From Burkholderia sp. SRS-46 (GTDB lineage Bacteria > Pseudomonadota > Gammaproteobacteria > Burkholderiales > Burkholderiaceae): DNA of 64,000 nt. How positions within the stretch are numbered: position 1 is the stretch's first letter; each line of letters opens with the position of its first letter. A program made the translations under genes and the position numbers. The DNA is taken from positions 496,001 through 560,000 of the forward strand of contig NZ_PTXL01000002.1 in NCBI RefSeq assembly GCF_004343775.1, written 5' to 3'. Below, piece by piece: positions 46,046 to 54,318 of this stretch. Under the pieces are notes generated by a model. That model was given only the letters and a program-made list of their open reading frames with translations. It ran no database searches and was not told where the DNA came from.

Positions 46046-48658
46046 TCAAGGCGCCGGTTTCGCGACGGCCTTCGTGTAGTCCGCGCCCGGGCCGGACGGC
46101 GGCGCCAGCGCTGCACCCGTTGCCCAGTCGGTCGGCGCGGACGACAACGTGTAGGTCAGCGTGCCGCCGTTGGCAATGGCCGCGAGCGGCAGCCACGATC
46201 CCTGGTAGGCCTTGCCGTTGAGCTGCACGGACTTGATGTACGGCTTGCCGTTCAGCAGCGCCTCGTCGTCGGACTCGATGCGCAGCTTCTTCGTGCCGTC
46301 GGCGAGCCAGATCGTCATGCCCTTGAACTGCGGCGTCGACATCGCCAGGCCGGGCGCCGACGGCACGACCGGATAGAGGCCGAGGCTCGCCCACAGGTAG
46401 AAGCCGGACGTCGCGCCGAAGTCGTCGTTGCCGGGCAGGCCGCCGGGTGCGTTGAAGAAGGTCTTCGTCATCACGATCGGGATCACGCGCTGCGCGAGCT
46501 GCGGCCTGCCGGTCCAGTTGTACGCCCACGGCGTCTGCAACGACGGCTCGTTGCCGATGTACAGCGTGCTGCCCGATTCGCCGCTGTTGAGCGTCGACGC
46601 GCTCGGCAACGGGCCGTTGAACGGATCGGCCTGGCCGAGGCCGAACAACGTGTTCAGTCGCGCGATGGCTGCGGCGTTGCCGCCCAGTTGGCTGATCAGC
46701 TCCGTGTAGTCATGGCCGATCGTCCAGATGTAGTTCGGCTCGGTCGATTCATGGAAGCCGCGATTGTTGTCGAGACTGAAGTCCCATCGTCCGCTCGAGT
46801 TCTTCGTGACGAGCCCCTTCGTTTCACCGTAGTAGTCGTTTCCGGGCGGAATGTTCGCGTTGAAGATATTGATCCAGTTGCGGCCGCGCTTGCGCAGCGC
46901 AGCGACGGTGCTTGCGTCGTCGCTGCGGCCGAGCGCGGCGAGGAAGTTGCCGATCGACGTGTCCGTCGCGGTCAGTTCCAGCGTCATCGAGCCCGCGTGA
47001 TGGTTCCCGGCAACATCGGTCGACACGTAGCCGTTCTTCAGATAGAAGTCGCCGACCGTGTTCACGCCTGCGCCGTCGTCGACGCTGCCCATGTTGTTGC
47101 ATGCACCCTCGACGAACGGGCTGCCCGGTCCGCCCGTGCCGAACGCGGATTGCAGCATGTACTTGCGCGCGGTGTCGATGTCGAAGCCGCGTGCGCCGAA
47201 CGCATAGGCACCCGCGATCACGTTCGGGGCGTGGTCGCCTTCCATCGGCTTGGTGTCGTCGCTGCCGTCCACCCAGTGCGGAAACGCGCCGCACTGCCTC
47301 GCATCGGCCACGAGCGACTGCATCATGTCGCCCGTCTCGCCCGGGAACATCAGCGCCTGCAATTGCGTCAGCGAGCGGTACGTATCCCACAGCGAGAATC
47401 CCGAATAATGCGTACGGTACGCATTCGGATGGCCGGGCACCGGATACTGCGACACGTTGGCCGTGTCGCGCCGGGGCGCCGTGTTCGGGGGATCGGCGAG
47501 ATTGGCCTGGCGCATGCCGCGATAGTCGCCGTTGACATCGCTGTAGACCGTCGGGCCCGCCATCGCGTGATAAAGCGCGGTATAGAACTGCGTGACGTAA
47601 TCCTTCGCAGTCCTGGCTTGCGCATCCCCAAGGCGGCCCATCGCACCCGGTTGGGCGAGATCGAGCTGGATCGTGTTGAGCCGGCTGTTCCAGGCCGCAT
47701 CCAGCCTGCCCCTGACCTTGTCGAACGACCAGCCGGGGTTTTCCGTCGTCAGATTCAGCTTGGCATTCGCCACGCTGACCGACGAAATGCCGGCCTTCAG
47801 CTGCACGGTCGTCTTGCCGCCATCGGCCTTGGGCACGAACACGAGCGTTGCGACGCCGTTGGCGACCTTGGTTGCCTTCGGATCGAGCGGGGTATCGAAC
47901 GTGATGTAGAAGTTCACCGGCTTGTACCAGGTGCCGCCACAGAACGCGCCGACCACCGTCGTGCCGGACACGACGCCCGTCCGGGCATCGACGGCGATGT
48001 TGACCGAGTCCGGTATCAGCGTCGTCGGAACGCCCGACTTCATGCCGTTGCTGCGCAGTGCATTGATCACGAGAGTCGGCGCCGAACCGGACGGATAGGT
48101 GAGGCGCGCCATCCCGGTGCGCGTCGTTGCCGTGAATTCGCTGAGAATGCCGTTGCTGGTCGTCACGCCGTAATAACCGGGCGACGCCGCCTCGTCGTCG
48201 TGCGAGAACGACAGCGCACCGCCGCCCGGAATCATCGCGACGGCGCCCTGCCCGCGGCAGCCGGGGCCCGCCAGATGCGTCAGGCTGAAGAAGTCGATGG
48301 TCGTATCGGCGTAGTAGTAGCCGCCGGAACCGTTCCCCCATGGCGCCCTGCTGCCGGGCGTATCGGGACCGAAGCTGACCATGCCGAACGGCGCCTGCGC
48401 CGCCGGGTTCAGATTGCCGGGGAACAGGCCGCCGGCCTTGGGCGCGCCCGTGCCGATGAATACGTTGACGAACTTCGTCAAACCGGCGATATCGGTTCGC
48501 TTCGCGACGGCCGGCTCGCCGTTTCCTGGAGGACTGGCCACGGCTTCCGAAACGGCAGGCGTGGCGGGTGCGGACTCGACCGAATCGCCGCCGCATCCCG
48601 ATGTCATCAGCGCGGCCGTCATGGCGGTGGCCGCCGCCCAATGCGCCCTTCTATTCAT
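46046..48658 (-). CDS. GH92 alpha-mannosidase-type lipoprotein
   Basis: This 870-residue lipoprotein has the lipobox LMTSGC (Cys about 22). The GH92 fold starts near residue 60 with KFVNVFIGTGAPKAGGLFPGN and includes RTHYSGFSLWDTYRSLTQLQALMFP and GLPGNDDFGATSGFYLWASLGLYPVVP with the catalytic GNDDxG. It lacks the extra C-terminal module of its neighbour. The two genes form a tandem pair on one strand and probably attack different linkages or lengths of alpha-mannan or mannosylated glycoprotein. Confidence 0.87.
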   Translation of the reverse strand: MNRRAHWAAATAMTAALMTSGCGGDSVESAPATPAVSEAVASPPGNGEPAVAKRTDIAGLTKFVNVFIGTGAPKAGGLFPGNLNPAAQAPFGMVSFGPDTPGSRAPWGNGSGGYYYADTTIDFFSLTHLAGPGCRGQGAVAMIPGGGALSFSHDDEAASPGYYGVTTSNGILSEFTATTRTGMARLTYPSGSAPTLVINALRSNGMKSGVPTTLIPDSVNIAVDARTGVVSGTTVVGAFCGGTWYKPVNFYITFDTPLDPKATKVANGVATLVFVPKADGGKTTVQLKAGISSVSVANAKLNLTTENPGWSFDKVRGRLDAAWNSRLNTIQLDLAQPGAMGRLGDAQARTAKDYVTQFYTALYHAMAGPTVYSDVNGDYRGMRQANLADPPNTAPRRDTANVSQYPVPGHPNAYRTHYSGFSLWDTYRSLTQLQALMFPGETGDMMQSLVADARQCGAFPHWVDGSDDTKPMEGDHAPNVIAGAYAFGARGFDIDTARKYMLQSAFGTGGPGSPFVEGACNNMGSVDDGAGVNTVGDFYLKNGYVSTDVAGNHHAGSMTLELTATDTSIGNFLAALGRSDDASTVAALRKRGRNWINIFNANIPPGNDYYGETKGLVTKNSSGRWDFSLDNNRGFHESTEPNYIWTIGHDYTELISQLGGNAAAIARLNTLFGLGQADPFNGPLPSASTLNSGESGSTLYIGNEPSLQTPWAYNWTGRPQLAQRVIPIVMTKTFFNAPGGLPGNDDFGATSGFYLWASLGLYPVVPSAPGLAMSTPQFKGMTIWLADGTKKLRIESDDEALLNGKPYIKSVQLNGKAYQGSWLPLAAIANGGTLTYTLSSAPTDWATGAALAPPSGPGADYTKAVAKPAP

Positions 48659-49418
48659 TCAGCTCTCCGTATCATGGATTTCGCGAACATGGCACGTCAT
48701 TGTCCACGTCAGTTTGCCTTGAAGAAACGCATGTCTGCCATCAGGAAGTTTCCCTCATTTTTATTGATTTTATCTAAACAGGCCGCATTAAAAGCAACTT
48801 CTTGTTCCGTTCACGACAGTGGCACATTCGTCGCGACTGAACGATTTTTGTCAACGTATACCTGACCTGCGAGAGAGAACCGGCAGGATTCTGTTGCGAT
48901 AATGATGCGCGATTATCGAATAAGGCAGACATAAAATGGATCGTCATCGACACGGCGTCGGCGGACACCCCAAGGTTTACTGAGTGCGTGCTGTGCGGCC
49001 GACACGCGCCGACCAATGATCGTGGACATGCCCGCACTGGCAAGCGCAGCGCGGCGGCGCTTGCCTTTCGGACAAGTACGTGGGCACGGGAACGAAGCTG
49101 ACCCGGTAGTAACATCGTGGCCACGTGTGAGCAGGCGTCCCCGGGAAGTTGCCGGTTTGAGTCAATACGCAACCTTGAAAGTGCGTGAATCCTCACGCAG
49201 CCTGGCATTCGCACCGGCCGTGGCGTAACCTGTGGCCCATCGAGATGCTCGCGCTAAAATGCGCCCGACCTGCCGCGAGCAGCGTGTTTTTGCTGCTGCC
49301 GGCGAGGGAATTGCAGCACGCGAGCATATTTTGCAATGCCTAAATTCTTCATGTTTCGACGAGGAACAAATGGGGGCTGAAGGTGTATCAGAAAAACGAA
49401 TATTGAGAGAGAACGAAT
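48659..49418. other. gene-free region at the left edge of the quorum-sensing locus
   Basis: These 760 bases contain no frame I can support. The stretch 48700-48960 and the last 100 bases are rich in A/T compared with the GH92 genes. The region must contain the promoters of the GH92 pair (minus strand) and of the sensor kinase (plus strand). The frames at 48774-49214 and 49016-49228 show no family resemblance. Confidence 0.5.
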
Positions 49419-50741
49419 ATGCATGTTCAGCGCCGAAGCCGTTCGCTGCAGCGCAGCATCCGTAAAGCGTTTGCACCGGCATCGCGCAATATGCAATACG
49501 TCGAGGGACGCCTGCGTCCGTTCGCGATCGTCGCCATTATCGGCTTTCCTCTCTATTACTACATCTGGCACGAAGTCTTTCCGCAACGCTACGAGAATCT
49601 ATCGTTGCGGATCATCGGATCGATGCTCTTTCTGCCCATCTTGTTTCATCACCACTGGCCGGCTGCCGTGCGCCGGCTTATGCCCTACTATTGGCACGCC
49701 ATTATTCTTTATGCGCTACCGTTTTTCTTCACATTCATGTTGTTGAAAAATGAGGGCTCGCAGGTTTGGGTCGAGAGCACCTTGATCGCCGCGTTCGTGA
49801 CGGTGCTGCTGCTTGATTGGCTCATGCTGCTACTTAGCTTTGTCGCGGGCGTCAGCTTGGCCGTCGTTGCCTATTGCTTGACTACGACACCCGTTCATTT
49901 CGGCACGCCTTATTTCGCGCATCTCGCTATCCTCGCGTTCGCGATCGTGATCGGTGCCGTCGCCAACTACGACACGGCGCGCATTCGGTTCGAGCAAGAG
50001 CGAGCGATGGTCGCCACCGCAGGCAGCGTCGCGCATGAGCTTCGCACGCCGCTCCTGGCCATCCGTGCCGGCGCAGCGGGACTAAGCCGCTTCCTGCCTC
50101 AGCTTCTCGACAGCTATGACCTCGCGCAGCGCAGCGGCCTTCACATTCCGAAGATCCGCTTCGCGCATCTGTCGTCGATGCACGGCGTGCTTGAGCGGAT
50201 CGAACAAGAGGCTTTGCTGTCGAATTCGGTGATCGACATGTTACTCGTCAATGCGCGTTTTACCGGCGGCTTCAGTCAAAGGCCCGAGCGCTGCTCGATC
50301 GCGCGCTGCGTTGAAACGACCCTGCATCGCTACCCGTTCCGTGGAGCCGAGCGCGACCATATCCGCTGTGATCTCACTGACGACTTCGAGTTTCAAGGCT
50401 CGGAGACACTTGTAGTGCACGTGCTGTTCAATCTCATCAAGAATGCCCTGCGCTCGCTGAGCAGCGTCGACAGTGGCGACATTTCGATTCATCTCTACTC
50501 CTCGGAACGAGCGAACCGGCTCGTGTTCCGCGATAACGGGCCAGGAATCGAACCCGACGCGCTGCCTCACATCTTTACGCGTTTTCACACCTCTTCGGTG
50601 ATCAACGACGATGTCTCGCTCGGGGCCGGAATCGGCTTGGCGTTCTGTCGCGATGTGATGCGGGCGATCGGTGGAGCGATCGAGTGCACGTCGACAAAGA
50701 ACGCGCACACACAGTTTGTACTAACCTTTCCGTTGCCATAA
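49419..50741 (+). CDS. CqsS-like alpha-hydroxyketone sensor histidine kinase
   Basis: This 440-residue kinase has an N-terminal six-helix membrane sensor (about 28-180) resembling Vibrio CqsS. FPQRYENLSLRIIGSMLFLPI, YYWHAIILYALPFFFTFMLL and the order of helices match that receptor of CAI-1-type alpha-hydroxyketones. The HisKA domain has His206 (AHELRTPLLAIRAG), and the ATPase domain has N (LFNLIKNALRSL), G1 (DNGPGI) and G2 (GAGIGLAF) boxes. Unlike Vibrio CqsS it has no C-terminal receiver; a separate regulator gene follows five bases after its stop. Start ATG 49419 has GAGAGA upstream. GC content is lower than in most of the window, suggesting transfer. Confidence 0.85.
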   Translation: MHVQRRSRSLQRSIRKAFAPASRNMQYVEGRLRPFAIVAIIGFPLYYYIWHEVFPQRYENLSLRIIGSMLFLPILFHHHWPAAVRRLMPYYWHAIILYALPFFFTFMLLKNEGSQVWVESTLIAAFVTVLLLDWLMLLLSFVAGVSLAVVAYCLTTTPVHFGTPYFAHLAILAFAIVIGAVANYDTARIRFEQERAMVATAGSVAHELRTPLLAIRAGAAGLSRFLPQLLDSYDLAQRSGLHIPKIRFAHLSSMHGVLERIEQEALLSNSVIDMLLVNARFTGGFSQRPERCSIARCVETTLHRYPFRGAERDHIRCDLTDDFEFQGSETLVVHVLFNLIKNALRSLSSVDSGDISIHLYSSERANRLVFRDNGPGIEPDALPHIFTRFHTSSVINDDVSLGAGIGLAFCRDVMRAIGGAIECTSTKNAHTQFVLTFPLP

Positions 50742-50746
50742 TAATC

Positions 50747-51766
50747 ATGATCGAACCCTTCGCATTTCCGACCACGGTCGGCTTCATTGACGACAGTGCA
50801 TCCTTTCTCGCCAATCTGAGCTTGCAGCTCGACACGCAATTGGCATTTCGCTTCTTCCATTCGCCAGAGCGCGCGATCAGTGTTATCAACGACGAAGCGA
50901 TCCAACCACTCGCCGCAGAAGACTTTCTCTGCCGCTATCACGATCGATCGGAACAGAGTGACGCCCACGAGGTGATCGCGATTCGGATCGACGCGATCCG
51001 ACGTCAAATGCACAACGCTCGGCGATTCGAGCGGACTTCGGTCGTCGTCGTCGACTACGACATGCCGGGCATGAACGGCCTGGAAGTCTGCCGACGCATC
51101 GCCAATCCGGCCGTCAAGAAGATCATGCTGACCGGGAAGGCCGATGAACAGGTGGCCGTCAAGAGCTTCAACCACGGCCTCATCGACCGGTTCATTCGCA
51201 AGCAGGATGTTCACGCCATGTCCGCGCTCAATGAAGCGATCGACGAGATGAAGCGCGCGTATCTGCGACAGACGCAACGCACGGTCATCGAAGCGCTCGG
51301 CTTGTCGGAGTACCGGTTTCTAGTCGATCCGGCATTCGTGGCGAAGGCGTCGGAAATCTTTTGCGAACTCGGCATTGTCGAGCACTATCTGTCGACGCGC
51401 CCAACGGGGCTCGTGATGCTCGATAGCGCTGGCACGCCCTATCTGCTACTCGTGCATACCGAGGATGCGCTGCGCGCGACCCGCGAAATCGCCGTCGAGC
51501 GTGGCGCGCCCGCCGCGTTTCTCGCCGAACTCGACAATGGCCATCGCGTACCTTACTTTCCCGATTCGGAGGGGTACTATCCGCTCGGGTGCACGTTGTG
51601 GCAGCCGTACATGCATTCCGCGACGGTCGTTCGAGGCGAGCATGTCTACACGTGCAGCGTCATCAAGAATCCGCCTGGCCTTGATCTGGGTTCCATCGTT
51701 TCCTACGACGCCTATCTCGAGCGCCTTGATCACGAGATGGATGCAAGAGGGGATTCACGAGCATGA
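50747..51766 (+). CDS. response regulator with inserted receiver and unknown C-terminal domain
   Basis: This 339-residue protein has an atypical receiver. The acidic pair D15-D16 (GFIDDSAS) is separated from the phospho-acceptor D103 (VVVDYDMPGMNG) by far more than the usual ~40 residues, so there is an insertion of roughly 45 residues. The downstream landmarks (MLTGK, IDRFIRKQD) are normal. From about residue 185 to the end there is a domain I cannot assign, with no helix-turn-helix, GGDEF, EAL or HD motif visible. It follows the CqsS-like kinase after five bases and is almost certainly its partner. The output is unknown; LqsR of Legionella is the nearest concept, but similarity was not tested. 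Confidence 0.8.
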   Translation: MIEPFAFPTTVGFIDDSASFLANLSLQLDTQLAFRFFHSPERAISVINDEAIQPLAAEDFLCRYHDRSEQSDAHEVIAIRIDAIRRQMHNARRFERTSVVVVDYDMPGMNGLEVCRRIANPAVKKIMLTGKADEQVAVKSFNHGLIDRFIRKQDVHAMSALNEAIDEMKRAYLRQTQRTVIEALGLSEYRFLVDPAFVAKASEIFCELGIVEHYLSTRPTGLVMLDSAGTPYLLLVHTEDALRATREIAVERGAPAAFLAELDNGHRVPYFPDSEGYYPLGCTLWQPYMHSATVVRGEHVYTCSVIKNPPGLDLGSIVSYDAYLERLDHEMDARGDSRA

Positions 51767-51802
51767 ATCCCCATGGGGTTGACGCTCAGGCGCTTCCGTT
51801 GC

Positions 51803-53080
51803 TTACACTGCTTGCCTGATGTCCGCTATCCGGTCGATCGCGCGTGCGCTGGCGTGCATCCGCTGCGTTGACGGCCAGTCATCGAGCTCAACCTCATCGC
51901 GAATCGCTTCGCAGACGCGGACGATTCGCCGCAACTCGTCGCGTGTGAGTCCGGCATGCACGGACAACCGAATGAGCGCGCGGTTTTTCGCCGTGGCAGG
52001 CGCGCAGAAGACCGAGCCGAAAATACCATTCGACTCGAGCGCGTCGCGTAGCTTGATCGTCCGTTGCTCCGTGCCGGACTCGAGTGCGATGATTTGAGAT
52101 TCGCTCCCGTTAAGGTTATAACCGAGGCGCGTGAGTTGTTCACGCAGGTACCGTGCATTTGCGGCGACCTGCGTGCGCCGCCATGCTTCCTTTTCGATCA
52201 CGAGGATCGTGGCCTCCAAAGCGGCGGCTTCATGCGGTAGCAAGGTCGAACTAAAGATCGCCGGACGCGATTCGAACTTGAAGTACTCCTGGAATCGACT
52301 CGAGCAACTGATCACACCCGCGCGGCCGGCAAACGCCTTTGCGAGGCTCGCCGTACGAAAGTGCACACGGTCAGTCAGTCCCAACTCGACGACGAGCCCT
52401 GCACCATCCGGCCCATGCGTACCGAGCGAATGTGATTCGTCGACGACGAGCACGCAGCCGGCCGTTGTTGCCACGTCGACGACGTCGGCCAACGCACAGA
52501 CGCTGCCGTTCGTGCTGTAAATCGAGTCGACGACTACGATGCCAGGTCCGTGCCGTCGAATTTGCCGCACGAGATGGTCGACATCGTTATGGGCAAAGGC
52601 GACTGCTTTCGCACCTGCGCTTTGCACACCTTCCCATAGCGACATATGGGCCATCATGTCGAGGTATACGGGCGTTTTAGCGGAAGCGATCGACTGAAGC
52701 AAGCCGGTATTCGCCGCATAGCCGGATTGACAGAGAATCGCTGATTCCGAGCCCATGAAGCGGGCGAACCTGTCTTCGAGATCAAGCAACGGACATGCCC
52801 CGTGCAGAAATATGCCGGACATCAGCATCCCATTGCCCTCCGACTTGATGCTTGCGCACATCGATTCGAGGATATCGGGGTGTCGGGCGATCGACAGATA
52901 ATCGTTGCTCGACAAATGCAACGCGTCGGGGCCGGGCATACGCCCTCGCATAATATGGCCACCGTTCCAGTTCCCTTGAACGCGCTCGTTATAGTAGCGT
53001 GCGATTCGTTCAGCAACGAATGCCGGAAGCGGGACTCCGCCGACGTTCGACTTGGTTTTCACTTCGTAGTTTTCAAGCAC
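51803..53080 (-). CDS. CqsA/LqsA-like alpha-hydroxyketone autoinducer synthase
   Basis: This 425-residue pyridoxal-phosphate enzyme belongs to the alpha-oxoamine synthase group and most resembles CqsA/LqsA. These enzymes condense an acyl-CoA with an amino-acid substrate to make CAI-1/LAI-1-type signals. SSNDYLSIARHPD (about 58-70), GSESAILCQSGYAANTGLL, the cofactor Asp214 in VVDESHSLGTHG and Lys248 in TASLAKAFAGRAG are seen. I chose GTG 53080 because AAGGAG lies six bases upstream; the frame opens as far as 53161. It faces the sensor/regulator pair convergently, 36 bases apart. A 16-bp dyad sits just upstream. Confidence 0.87.
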   Translation of the reverse strand: MLENYEVKTKSNVGGVPLPAFVAERIARYYNERVQGNWNGGHIMRGRMPGPDALHLSSNDYLSIARHPDILESMCASIKSEGNGMLMSGIFLHGACPLLDLEDRFARFMGSESAILCQSGYAANTGLLQSIASAKTPVYLDMMAHMSLWEGVQSAGAKAVAFAHNDVDHLVRQIRRHGPGIVVVDSIYSTNGSVCALADVVDVATTAGCVLVVDESHSLGTHGPDGAGLVVELGLTDRVHFRTASLAKAFAGRAGVISCSSRFQEYFKFESRPAIFSSTLLPHEAAALEATILVIEKEAWRRTQVAANARYLREQLTRLGYNLNGSESQIIALESGTEQRTIKLRDALESNGIFGSVFCAPATAKNRALIRLSVHAGLTRDELRRIVRVCEAIRDEVELDDWPSTQRMHASARAIDRIADIRQAV

Positions 53081-53405
53081 TTTAAGCTCCTTATGGTCAT
53101 CTGCACGGTTGTGCAGCGCTGCATAATGAGCCACCCGCTTGGTATAAAGAATTCGCGACACGCTTAACCGCGTGACACCCCGAGCCTTTCTATATCGTAA
53201 TATTCATGCCATTTGAAAAGTTCTTCATCCTTTACATGAAAAAGTGATGAACCAGGAAATATCGTTCGACGAGTATCTGGAATAACTTCGTGAGGCAGCA
53301 AGGCCCGGAAGGTGGAGAGGAACATGGCGCGCTTGAGCACCTTGTTGCCGCGCGTGGATAGAAGTTGGAAGTTCGCCTCGGATAGACGAGCCACTCGGAG
53401 AACAA
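53081..53405. other. intergenic control region between the synthase and luxR-type genes
   Basis: This 325-base divergent region should hold the promoters of the autoinducer synthase (leftward) and the LuxR-type regulator (rightward). It contains the dyad at 53101-53116. An A/T-rich stretch lies at 53185-53285. A minus-strand frame from 53394 to 53164 (76 codons) has no recognisable family and no good start, so I do not call it a gene. Confidence 0.5.
53101..53116. promoter_or_regulatory. lux-box-like 16-bp dyad upstream of the cqsA-like gene
   Basis: CTGCACGGTTGTGCAG is a perfect inverted repeat (6-bp arms, 4-base centre) of the CT-N12-AG form bound by LuxR-type proteins. It ends 20 bases before the synthase start and just before its ribosome-binding site. 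So close to the start it would fit repression or an RNA hairpin better than activation. Confidence 0.5.
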
Positions 53406-54125
53406 ATGGAACTGCGCTGGCAGGACGCCTACCATCAATTCAGCGCCGCGGAGAACGAGCAGCAACTCTTTCAGCGAATCGCCGTCTATTCGAAGTGCCT
53501 GGGCTTCGAGTACTGCTGTTACGGGATCCGGGTGCCGCTGCCCGTATCGAAGCCGTCCGTCGCGATCTTCGACACCTATCCGGACGGCTGGATGGCGCAC
53601 TACCAGGCGAACAACTACATCGAGATCGATTCGACGGTCCGCGACGGCGCGCTCAGCACCAACATGATCGTCTGGCCGGACGTCGACAAGATCGGGCCGT
53701 CGCCGTTGTGGCAGGACGCGCGCGACTACGGCCTGTCGGTCGGCGTCGCGCAGTCGAGCTGGGCCGCGCGCGGCGCGTTCGGCCTGTTGAGCCTCGCGCG
53801 CCATGCCGACCGGCTCACACCCGCCGAAATCAACATGCTGACGCTGCAGACCAACTGGCTCGCGAACCTGTCACATTCGCTGATGAGCGGCCTCATGGTG
53901 CCGAAGCTCGCGCCAGCGGCAAGCGTCGCGCTGACGGCACGCGAACGCGAAGTGCTGTGCTGGACCGCCGAAGGCAAGACGGCGTGCGAGATCGGTCAGA
54001 TCCTCGGCATCTCCGAGCGGACGGTGAATTTTCACGTCACCAACGTCCTCGAGAAGCTTGGCGCGACCAACAAGGTGCAGGCGGTCGTCAAGGCGGTCTC
54101 GGCGGGGCTCATCGATACGCCCTGA
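53406..54125 (+). CDS. LuxR-type acyl-homoserine-lactone receptor, CepR-like
   Basis: This 239-residue regulator has an autoinducer-binding domain at about 20-165 and a LuxR helix-turn-helix at about 175-235. The ligand pocket shows W and Y in PDGWMAHYQANNY, D in EIDSTV and W in MIVWPDV. The HTH has LTAREREVLCWTAEGKTACEI and ISERTVNFHVTNVLEKL. The whole sequence is very close to CepR/BtaR1 of Burkholderia as remembered. No luxI (cepI) gene is in the window, whereas cepR is normally near cepI, so it is an orphan here or a second copy. ATG 53406 has CGGAG upstream. Confidence 0.85.
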   Translation: MELRWQDAYHQFSAAENEQQLFQRIAVYSKCLGFEYCCYGIRVPLPVSKPSVAIFDTYPDGWMAHYQANNYIEIDSTVRDGALSTNMIVWPDVDKIGPSPLWQDARDYGLSVGVAQSSWAARGAFGLLSLARHADRLTPAEINMLTLQTNWLANLSHSLMSGLMVPKLAPAASVALTAREREVLCWTAEGKTACEIGQILGISERTVNFHVTNVLEKLGATNKVQAVVKAVSAGLIDTP

Positions 54126-54204
54126 CGGCGGCGAGGCAACTGGGCGCCGAGCAGCGATCTACGTGACATTCACGGAAGCCGTCGGAATAGCCGGGAAGCT
54201 TGAC

Positions 54205-54300
54205 TGGCGGAAGGCAGCCGGAGTCGAACCGACCAGGGAGCGTCTGACGCCCCCTACTGGATTTGAAGTCCAGCCGCACCACCGGATACGGATGCCTTCC
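54205..54300 (-). tRNA. selC: selenocysteine tRNA (anticodon UCA)
   Basis: This 96-base gene, including an encoded CCA end (54205-54207), matches tRNA-Sec. The 8-bp acceptor stem pairs GGAAGGCA with TGCCTTCC. The anticodon stem-loop contains CTTCAAA with UCA at 54266-54264, a long variable arm follows, and GGTTCGACTCC forms the T arm. Length and the GCTGGACTTCAAATCCAG segment closely match the E. coli gene. It lies 18 bases after selB on the same strand, so it may be transcribed with selAB. Confidence 0.95.
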
Positions 54301-54318
54301 TTCGAAAAAAACGCGGAC

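Noticed and set aside
48774-49214. 146-codon minus-strand frame upstream of the sensor kinase.
   Set aside because: No family resemblance, no good ribosome-binding site and unusual composition; it lies in the A/T-rich promoter region.
51767-51802. CCCCATGGGG palindrome between the response regulator and synthase genes as a terminator.
   Set aside because: The symmetry has no usable loop and no T run follows, so it cannot form a stable terminator hairpin.
53164-53394. 76-codon minus-strand frame between the synthase and the luxR-type gene, possibly a gene remnant.
   Set aside because: It opens with GTG without a ribosome-binding site, has no recognisable motif and covers the region where two promoters must lie. 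I cannot exclude a 52-codon gene starting at its internal ATG.
54205-54300. Use of selC as an attachment site with a flanking direct repeat.
   Set aside because: I found no second copy of the tRNA 3' end and no integrase in the window, so an att site cannot be called.
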